Positions 1-5,178 of a DNA stretch of 5,178 nt are shown here, piece by piece. The stretch's first letter is position 1. Every line of letters starts with the position of its first letter. The position numbers were made by a program, and so were the translations under genes. Origin of the DNA: Rhodocyclales bacterium (GTDB taxonomy: Bacteria > Pseudomonadota > Gammaproteobacteria > Burkholderiales > Rhodocyclaceae). The stretch is from assembly GCA_021286885.1 (NCBI GenBank), contig JAJTBM010000240.1, positions 1-5,178 on the forward strand, read 5' to 3'. Under the pieces are notes generated by a model. The model was not told where the DNA came from. It worked only from the letters and a program-made list of their open reading frames with translations, and did no database searches.

Positions 1-291
1 GTGCCCCAGTCCTTGTGGGCCGCCACTGAAAACCTGTTTTACCAGCAACTGCGCCAACTCGCCGCCGACGACAGCCCCGCCACCCGTGCGGCGGTGTTCA
101 AGACCTGGCTGGCGGGCATCCGGGCAACGGCACTCCGCTTGTTTGAAGATTGGAGTGTCGGCGAATACGAAAAGGGCTGGGACATTAAACGGCTGGTGGA
201 TGCCCGCCAGCGTCTGGAGCGGGAGCTTCTGTTCGCCAAGCCCATGAAGCAGCTCCACACCTATATCAAGCAACAGGAGGTGACTACCTGA
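1..291 (+). CDS. cas8e: Cas8e (Cse1/CasA), Cascade large subunit, C-terminal fragment
   Basis: This is the last 96 codons of the type I-E large subunit, which recognises the PAM and helps open the target duplex in Cascade. Full-length members are about 500 residues, so only the C-terminal four-helix bundle is here. The fragment is helical and charged, with the pattern typical of this tail: LWAATENLFYQQL (residues 5-17), TWLAGIRATALRLFEDW (35-51) and DIKRLVDARQRLERELL (61-77). The first codon, GTG, sits at the window edge with no ribosome site visible, so it is most likely an internal valine rather than a start. The stop TGA (289-291) shares its last base with the cse2 ATG. The assignment rests on these residues plus position directly before cse2; the tail alone is weakly conserved. 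The gene is cut by the window edge, so there is no evidence that it is broken. Confidence 0.88.
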   Translation: MPQSLWAATENLFYQQLRQLAADDSPATRAAVFKTWLAGIRATALRLFEDWSVGEYEKGWDIKRLVDARQRLERELLFAKPMKQLHTYIKQQEVTT

Positions 292-917
292 TGAAGCTCC
301 GTGATGAACAGCAACGGCTGATCCAGGACTGGTGGCGTTGGCTCCAGCCAGAAGGACAGACCGACCGTGAGGAAGACCGGCTGCGGCGCCTGGGGCGGTT
401 TGGCGTTTTCAGCCGGGCCCACCGGGCCCAACTCAAACGCTGCGCCGATCCGGGCCAAGTGCTGCTGGTGCCGGCGTTTCACCGCCTGCTGGCCCAGCTG
501 GCGCCAAGCATGGCCCCCCAGGAGCCGGATGCCTGGCGTTGGGCGCTGATTGCCGGGGTGCTGGTGTGGGTGGATAAAGAGCCGGAAGGCAAGGGCAGCA
601 GCGCCAGCTTTGGCGCCCGCATGGCCGCCCCGGCAGGCGAGGGCGCCGGGCGCCCGGCCCTCAGCGAACTGCGGTTTGCCCGCTTGCTGCGGGCGACCGA
701 CGAGCAGGATTTTTACACCCAGCTCCGGCGTGCCGTGCAGCTGGTGAATAAAACCGCCCAGGTGCCCGCCCTGGCCCAGGACATCCACGACTGGCTGATC
801 GAATTCCGCGACCCGGGCGTATGCCACCCGTCCCAGCGGCTGCAGGTGCGTTGGGCCAGCGACTACTACCTCCAGGCCGCCAAGCACGCCGCTGCCCAGG
901 CGGCCGACAAAGACTGA
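291..917 (+). CDS. cse2: Cse2 (CasB, Cas11e), Cascade small subunit
   Basis: This is the small alpha-helical subunit, present in two copies along the belly of Cascade, where it stabilises crRNA and the displaced DNA strand. The product has 208 residues, longer than the 160 of E. coli CasB. Visible family features are an N-terminal WWRWL (14-18), a basic helix RAHRAQLKRC (42-51), PAFHRLL (61-67), SFGARMA (106-112), then LSELRFARLLRA and FYTQLRRAVQLV (124-152), and a C-terminal RLQVRWASDYY (183-193). The extra length lies mainly in the N-terminal half and in an Ala/Gly-rich loop near 111-121. The ATG at 291 overlaps the cas8e stop by one base, and AGGAGG at 275-280 lies 10 nt upstream, so translation is probably coupled to cas8e. 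Confidence 0.95.
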   Translation: MKLRDEQQRLIQDWWRWLQPEGQTDREEDRLRRLGRFGVFSRAHRAQLKRCADPGQVLLVPAFHRLLAQLAPSMAPQEPDAWRWALIAGVLVWVDKEPEGKGSSASFGARMAAPAGEGAGRPALSELRFARLLRATDEQDFYTQLRRAVQLVNKTAQVPALAQDIHDWLIEFRDPGVCHPSQRLQVRWASDYYLQAAKHAAAQAADKD

Positions 918-957
918 CATTCCCCAAAAATCCCACTCAGAATCCAGGAGCCCGACC

Positions 958-2001
958 ATGAACCGTTACATCCAACTGCACCTGCTCGTTTCTTATCCGC
1001 CCTCCAACCTGAACCGGGATGATCTGGGGCGCCCCAAAACAGCCCAGATGGGCGGCGTGGAACGCCTGCGGGTTTCGTCCCAGAGCCTCAAGCGGGCCTG
1101 GCGCACCTCTGAAATCTTTGAATCAGCCCTGGCCGGCCACCTGGGCACCCGCACCAAGCAATGGGGTGTGCGCGCCAAGGAGGGGCTGGTGGCGGCGGGG
1201 ATCTCAGAAAAAAATGCCGATGCCTGGGCCACCAAGATTGCAGCGGTGTATGGCAAAAACAAAAAAGAAAACCCGCTCCAGACCGAAACCCTGGTGCATG
1301 TCTCCCCCGAAGAACGGGCCAGCCTGGACGCCCTGATCCAGGTGCTCGCCCAGGAGCAGCGCGAGCCCACCAAGGAAGAACTGGATGGCCTGCTCCACAC
1401 CCAGCACGCGGTGGATATCGCCATGTTTGGCCGGATGCTGGCCGACAAGCCCGAGCGCAACAGCGATGCCGCCGTGCAGGTGGCCCACGCGATTGGGGTG
1501 CATGCCTCGGCGGTGGAAGACGATTACTTCACCGCCGTGGACGACCTTAACAAGGGGCGCGACGAAACCGGCGCGGGCCACGTGGGCGAAGCCGGCTTTG
1601 GGGCGGCGGTTTTTTATGAGTACATCTGCATCAACCGCGAACAGCTGCTCAAAAACCTGGGGGGCGACGAAGCCCTGTTGGCCCGCAGCCTGCGTGCCCT
1701 CACCGAGGCGGTGCTGCGGGTGGGCCCGAATGGCAAGCAGAACAGCTTTGGCTCCCGGGCCTATGCCCACTACACCCTGGCAGAGAAGGGCGACCAGCAG
1801 CCCCGTTCCTTGTCTTTGGCCTTCCTCAAGCCGGTGGCCGGCCATGAGGGCTATGGCGAGCCTGCGATTGCCGCGCTGACCGGCCTGGTGCGCAAGATGG
1901 ATCACGTCTATGGCCCCTGCGCCGATGCCCGCGCCTATTTTGATGTGCTCGATGGCCAGGGCTCTTTGGCCGAAGTGCTGGATTTTGTGGCCGGGCGCTG
2001 A
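958..2001 (+). CDS. cas7e: Cas7e (CasC, Cse4), Cascade backbone subunit
   Basis: This is the backbone protein of Cascade; in the family six copies polymerise along the crRNA spacer and hold it kinked for base pairing. The product has 347 residues, close to the 363 of E. coli CasC. Clear family motifs are IQLHLLVSYPPSNLNRDD (5-22) in the RRM-like core, the basic RVSSQSLKRAWR (38-49) that contacts RNA backbone, DIAMFGRML (153-161), AHAI (176-179), FTAVDDL (191-197) and GKQNSFGSRA (259-268). The ATG at 958 is preceded by AGGAG (946-950) with a 7-nt gap. The 40-nt space after cse2 is the largest between genes here and gives this gene its own good ribosome site, fitting its need for the highest copy number. 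The next gene begins one base after its stop. Confidence 0.97.
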   Translation: MNRYIQLHLLVSYPPSNLNRDDLGRPKTAQMGGVERLRVSSQSLKRAWRTSEIFESALAGHLGTRTKQWGVRAKEGLVAAGISEKNADAWATKIAAVYGKNKKENPLQTETLVHVSPEERASLDALIQVLAQEQREPTKEELDGLLHTQHAVDIAMFGRMLADKPERNSDAAVQVAHAIGVHASAVEDDYFTAVDDLNKGRDETGAGHVGEAGFGAAVFYEYICINREQLLKNLGGDEALLARSLRALTEAVLRVGPNGKQNSFGSRAYAHYTLAEKGDQQPRSLSLAFLKPVAGHEGYGEPAIAALTGLVRKMDHVYGPCADARAYFDVLDGQGSLAEVLDFVAGR

Positions 2002-2002
2002 G

Positions 2003-2770
2003 ATGAAGGACTATCTCATCTTCCAGCTTTACGGCCCCTTGGCCAGCTGGGGCGAGATCGCCGTGGGGGAGGTGCGCCCGAGTGCGGCCTATCCTTCCCG
2101 CTCGGCCCTGCTCGGCCTGCTGGCGGCAGCGCTGGGGGTGGAGCGGGGCGAGGGGGCGGCTCTGGCGGCCCTGGCCGAAGCTTATCGCTTTGGCGTCAAA
2201 CTCCACTGGGAAGGGCAGGTGCTGCGGGACTATCACACCGTCCAGCGGGGCCCCGCCCTGCGCAAGCACACCTACCGCACCCGGCGCCAGGAACTCGGGT
2301 TTGTGCCCCGTGACCAGCTCGATACCATGCTCACCAGCCGGGAATACCGGGTGGACAGCTATGCCAGTGTGGCCCTGCTGCCCACCGAAGAGGCCCCCCA
2401 TAGCCTCGATGTCCTGGCGGCAGCCCTGGGGGCGCCCCGGTTTCCGCTCTACCTGGGGCGCAAATCCTGCCCCCTGGCGCTGCCCCTGGCGGCCCGGGTG
2501 GCGCCCTTTGCCGATCTGCGCAGCGCCCTGGATGCCCTGGGCCCTGAGCAGATCGATGGCTTGCTGGGCTCCCGCACCGACCCCCTGCGCCGCGTGGCGC
2601 GCCGGGCCGCACCCCGTTACTACTGGGATGCCCGGCTCGGCCCCGAAGGCTTGGCGCCCGGCACAATCCCGTCCCTGACCCTGACCCGGCACGATGAGCC
2701 CACCTCCCGCCAGCGCTGGCAGTTTGCCCCGCGTCAGGAGTATCTGCTCATCGAGGAGGCCCGCCCATGA
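2003..2770 (+). CDS. cas5e: Cas5e (CasD), crRNA 5'-handle binding Cascade subunit
   Basis: This protein caps the 5' handle of crRNA and joins Cas8e to the Cas7 backbone. In type I-E it does not cut RNA; Cas6e does. The product has 255 residues against 224 in E. coli. Motifs in order: YLIFQLYGPLASWGE (4-18), the RAMP start; PSRSALLGLLAAALG (31-45); LRDYHTV (74-80); YLGRKSCPLALP (150-161); and the C-terminal RHDEP (229-233) followed by RQRWQFAPRQEYLL (236-249). The reading frame is open further upstream inside cas7e, but homology begins at the ATG at 2003, two bases after the cas7e stop. I see no Shine-Dalgarno sequence before it, so it probably depends on ribosomes finishing cas7e. Its last four bases overlap the start of cas6e (ATGA). 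Confidence 0.96.
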   Translation: MKDYLIFQLYGPLASWGEIAVGEVRPSAAYPSRSALLGLLAAALGVERGEGAALAALAEAYRFGVKLHWEGQVLRDYHTVQRGPALRKHTYRTRRQELGFVPRDQLDTMLTSREYRVDSYASVALLPTEEAPHSLDVLAAALGAPRFPLYLGRKSCPLALPLAARVAPFADLRSALDALGPEQIDGLLGSRTDPLRRVARRAAPRYYWDARLGPEGLAPGTIPSLTLTRHDEPTSRQRWQFAPRQEYLLIEEARP

Positions 2771-3570
2771 GCCATTTTTTCAGTCGCATCACCCTGGCCC
2801 GGGAAGGGCTGGACCCCCAGACCCTGAGCCGAGTGCTCGCCGAAGATGGCTACCAGTATCACGCCCTGGTCTGGCGTCTGTTTCCGGGGGATGGGGAGGC
2901 CCGCAGCTTTGTGTTCCGGGTAGATCAGGCGCGGGGCACTGGCGGCTGGCCCAGCTTTCTGGTGGTCTCCCGGCGCCCGCCCACCCCGGTGCCGGGTCTG
3001 TTGCGGGTAGAGAGCGTCCGGCCCTTTGCCCCCCAACTGGCCGAAGGCGAGCAGGTGCAGTTTTGCCTGCGCGCCAATCCCACGGCCGCCTCGGTCGTTG
3101 AACTGGATGCCGAAGCCCTGGCCCGCTTCAACGCCGAACGGGCCGCCCAACGCGGCTTGCCACCCAAAACCCACCACGAGCGGCGCCGGTTTCACGATGT
3201 GATCATGGCGGCCAAGAAGCGCGTGGGGCATCCGCTGCCTAAGGATGCCAGCCCCACCGCCCGGGAAACCCTGGCCCAGGCGGCCGATCAGGCCGCCCAG
3301 GCTTGGCTGTTGGCCCATGCCTCCGCGTGGGGGCTGGAAATCCTGCACCGGGAAGACTTTGCCACCGGCGCCCCGGAGCCCGCCCTGGAGTGGTCGGCCT
3401 ACACCCAGCACCGGCTCCACAACAAGGGGCGGGCCCTGTCCTTTTCCAGTCTGGAGTACCAGGGTCTGGCCCGGGTCAGCGATCCGGCCCGGCTGGTGAC
3501 GGCCTTGACCGAAGGCGTCGGGCGGGCCAAGGCCTTTGGCTGCGGTCTGCTGCTGGTTCGCCGGGTGTAA
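2767..3570 (+). CDS. cas6e: Cas6e (CasE, Cse3), pre-crRNA processing endoribonuclease
   Basis: This metal-independent RNase cuts the repeat hairpin of the array transcript and stays bound to the 3' hairpin of crRNA as the Cascade head. The family's catalytic tyrosine and histidine are visible as YQYH (29-32), with Tyr29 and His32 spaced as in E. coli Tyr17/His20 and Thermus Tyr23/His26. Other signatures are WRLFP (36-40), FCLRANP (99-105) and the C-terminal glycine-rich loop GVGRAKAFGCGLL (250-262). At 267 residues it is much longer than E. coli CasE (199). Most of the excess is a charged segment of about 45 residues after LRANP, within residues 106-178, rich in Arg, Lys, His and Ala. The ATG overlaps the cas5e stop, and a strong AGGAGG (2754-2759) lies 7 nt upstream. 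Confidence 0.96.
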   Translation: MSHFFSRITLAREGLDPQTLSRVLAEDGYQYHALVWRLFPGDGEARSFVFRVDQARGTGGWPSFLVVSRRPPTPVPGLLRVESVRPFAPQLAEGEQVQFCLRANPTAASVVELDAEALARFNAERAAQRGLPPKTHHERRRFHDVIMAAKKRVGHPLPKDASPTARETLAQAADQAAQAWLLAHASAWGLEILHREDFATGAPEPALEWSAYTQHRLHNKGRALSFSSLEYQGLARVSDPARLVTALTEGVGRAKAFGCGLLLVRRV

Positions 3571-3574
3571 GGAG
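3569..3574 (+). promoter_or_regulatory. Ribosome binding site deciding the cas1 start
   Basis: AAGGAG overlaps the cas6e stop codon and lies 9 nt before the ATG at 3584. The cas1 frame is open further upstream to an ATG at 3536, inside cas6e, but that extra 16-residue stretch is unlike Cas1, whose homology starts at MLPPLKPIP. This site therefore supports 3584. Confidence 0.8.
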
Positions 3575-3583
3575 CACGTCACC

Positions 3584-4796
<1,213 letters not shown>

Positions 4797-4807
4797 TAAC
4801 CCAAAAA

Positions 4808-4820
4808 ATGCCAAAGGCAT
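4808..4820 (-). terminator. Possible small terminator facing the cas genes
   Basis: ATGCC (4808-4812) and GGCAT (4816-4820) form a perfect 5-bp hairpin with a 3-nt loop just after cas2. Read on the minus strand the hairpin is followed by a run of T (complement of the A-run at 4803-4808). This has the order of a Rho-independent terminator that would stop antisense transcripts coming from the array. The stem is short, so this is tentative. Confidence 0.25.
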
Positions 4821-4830
4821 CGAGTTTGCT

Positions 4831-4839
4831 TGGTAGAAT
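4831..4839 (+). promoter_or_regulatory. Candidate extended -10 promoter of the CRISPR array
   Basis: TGGTAGAAT contains TAGAAT, matching five of six bases of the sigma-70 -10 box, preceded by the TGn extension. There is no good -35 box about 17 nt upstream, which is acceptable for extended -10 promoters. Transcription would start near 4845-4848, about 40 nt before the first repeat, and run into the array. A weaker alternative is TTGCTT (4826-4831) with TAAATT (4850-4855). Confidence 0.4.
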
Positions 4840-4855
4840 TCGACGCCGGTAAATT

Positions 4856-4873
4856 CTCATGATTTTTCATGGG
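4856..4873. repeat. Leader inverted repeat next to the first CRISPR repeat
   Basis: CATGA (4858-4862) and TCATG (4867-4871) are perfect inverted copies around TTTT, extendable to seven pairs with one G-T. It lies 12 nt before repeat 1, where leader sequences that guide spacer integration are normally found. It could be a protein site or chance; the symmetry is what I see. Confidence 0.35.
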
Positions 4874-4885
4874 GATAGAAGAAGT

Positions 4886-5147
4886 GCGTTCCCCACGGGT
4901 GTGGGGATGAACCGAACTAACTATTTTCAGAAGTTGAAAACAGTATGCGTTCCCCACGGGTGTGGGGATGAACCGCCCTCGGTCCAGCAGGCCTACCAGA
5001 ACGCTGCGCGTTCCCCACGGGTGTGGGGATGAACCGTCTACGAGGACTTCGTCATTGACAGAAACCTGGCGTTCCCCACGGGTGTGGGGATGAACCGTCG
5101 GCCCCGCGCTCCGCTGGCGATGTGGGTGAGCGTTCCCCACGGGTGTG
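4886..5147 (+). CRISPR. Type I-E CRISPR array, leader end, cut off in repeat 5
   Basis: Four identical 29-nt repeats lie at 4886-4914, 4947-4975, 5008-5036 and 5069-5097, followed by the first 18 nt of a fifth at 5130-5147. The four spacers are each exactly 32 nt (4915-4946, 4976-5007, 5037-5068, 5098-5129), giving a strict 61-nt period. The repeat begins GCGT, then forms a 7-bp hairpin (TCCCCAC / GTGGGGA) around GGGT, and ends TGAACCG. This is the classic type I-E repeat form. By analogy with E. coli, Cas6e cutting would leave the 8-nt handle ATGAACCG on each crRNA. The first spacer is AT-rich (8 of 32 G or C); the others have 22, 15 and 24. No spacer resembles another part of this window. 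The array's far end is not present. Confidence 0.98.
4915..4946 (+). other. Spacer 1, self-complementary and AT-rich
   Basis: This is the leader-proximal, and so probably the most recent, spacer. Bases 4920-4929 and 4935-4944 pair at nine of ten positions around the 5-nt loop GAAGT, with one A-C mismatch, so the crRNA guide could fold on itself. At 25 percent GC it differs sharply from the host genes, which points to an AT-rich source such as a phage or plasmid. Confidence 0.75.
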
Positions 5148-5178
5148 AGATCGGAAGAGCACACGTCTGAACTCCAGT
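5148..5178 (+). other. Illumina TruSeq adapter, sequencing artefact
   Basis: From AGATCGGAAGAGC onward, all 31 bases match the start of the Illumina TruSeq read-1 3' adapter as I know it. The join is abrupt: repeat 5 is perfect through base 18 and the next base already departs from the repeat. This is untrimmed library adapter assembled onto the contig end, not host DNA, and nothing should be annotated across it. Confidence 0.97.

Larger units (their letters stand above)
4797..4885 (+). promoter_or_regulatory. CRISPR leader
   Basis: These 89 nt lie between the cas2 stop and the first repeat. They are clearly richer in A and T than the genes, as leaders usually are, and repeat orientation together with cas2 places them at the leader end. 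The leader should hold the array promoter and the signals that direct Cas1-Cas2 to the first repeat. I see a -10-like element, two short inverted repeats, and a purine-rich stretch (GGGGATAGAAGAAG, 4871-4884) touching the first repeat. No exact core of the E. coli IHF site (ATCAA or its complement) is present on either strand. Confidence 0.85.

Noticed and set aside
1..3. GTG at base 1 as a true start of a short 96-residue protein
   Set aside because: The window begins at this codon, no upstream ribosome site can be seen, and the residues match the end of a roughly 500-residue protein.
1..291. Absence of cas3 and most of cas8e as a sign of a degraded or transferred, nuclease-less system
   Set aside because: In type I-E loci cas3 lies upstream of cas8e, beyond the left edge. 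Their absence reflects the window limit only.
261..959. Long minus-strand open frame opposite cse2
   Set aside because: It covers a well-supported cse2 on the other strand. GC-rich DNA commonly gives such antisense frames, and its sequence shows no recognisable domain.
1826..2692. Long minus-strand open frame opposite cas7e and cas5e
   Set aside because: It is a shadow of cas5e; composition is Gly/Arg/His/Gln-rich with no motif or ribosome site that I can support.
4976..5129. Spacers 2-4 read as peptide-like open frames, suggesting phage genes as targets
   Set aside because: Ten codons without a stop are common by chance, several frames and both strands are open, and no source can be named without a database search.

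Overview
The window is the distal part of a type I-E (E. coli/Cascade-like) CRISPR-Cas locus, all on the + strand. It begins inside cas8e, runs through a complete cse2-cas7e-cas5e-cas6e-cas1-cas2 operon, and ends in the leader-proximal part of the CRISPR array. The DNA is GC-rich throughout the genes. The proteins resemble the E. coli Cas proteins closely, above all Cas1 and Cas2. This suggests a high-GC member of the Pseudomonadota, perhaps a beta- or gammaproteobacterium, but I cannot name the genus.

Layout: 1-291 is the C-terminal 96 codons of cas8e; the rest of that gene, and presumably cas3, lie off the left edge. Next come cse2 (291-917), cas7e (958-2001), cas5e (2003-2770), cas6e (2767-3570), cas1 (3584-4510) and cas2 (4491-4796). 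Genes overlap or are separated by 40 nt at most, as in one polycistronic unit. An 89-nt AT-richer leader (4797-4885) holds an extended -10 promoter candidate and two small inverted repeats. The array follows: four identical 29-nt repeats, four 32-nt spacers, and the first 18 nt of a fifth repeat. The last 31 nt (5148-5178) are not biological. They match the Illumina TruSeq read-1 adapter, so the true sequence ends at 5147 in the middle of a repeat and the array length is unknown.

How it works together (from knowledge of the family): Cas6e cuts the array transcript at each repeat hairpin. The crRNA is assembled with Cas8e, Cse2, Cas7e and Cas5e into Cascade, which finds DNA next to a PAM and recruits Cas3, not seen here. 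Cas1-Cas2 insert new spacers at the leader end. Known catalytic or signature residues are intact in Cas1, Cas2 and Cas6e, so the locus looks functional.

I see no sign of a new system. The points worth a second look are the adapter tail, a strongly self-complementary AT-rich newest spacer, a 5-residue insertion in Cas1 that coincides with a strong hairpin, a long insertion in Cas6e, and a leader without a canonical IHF core.
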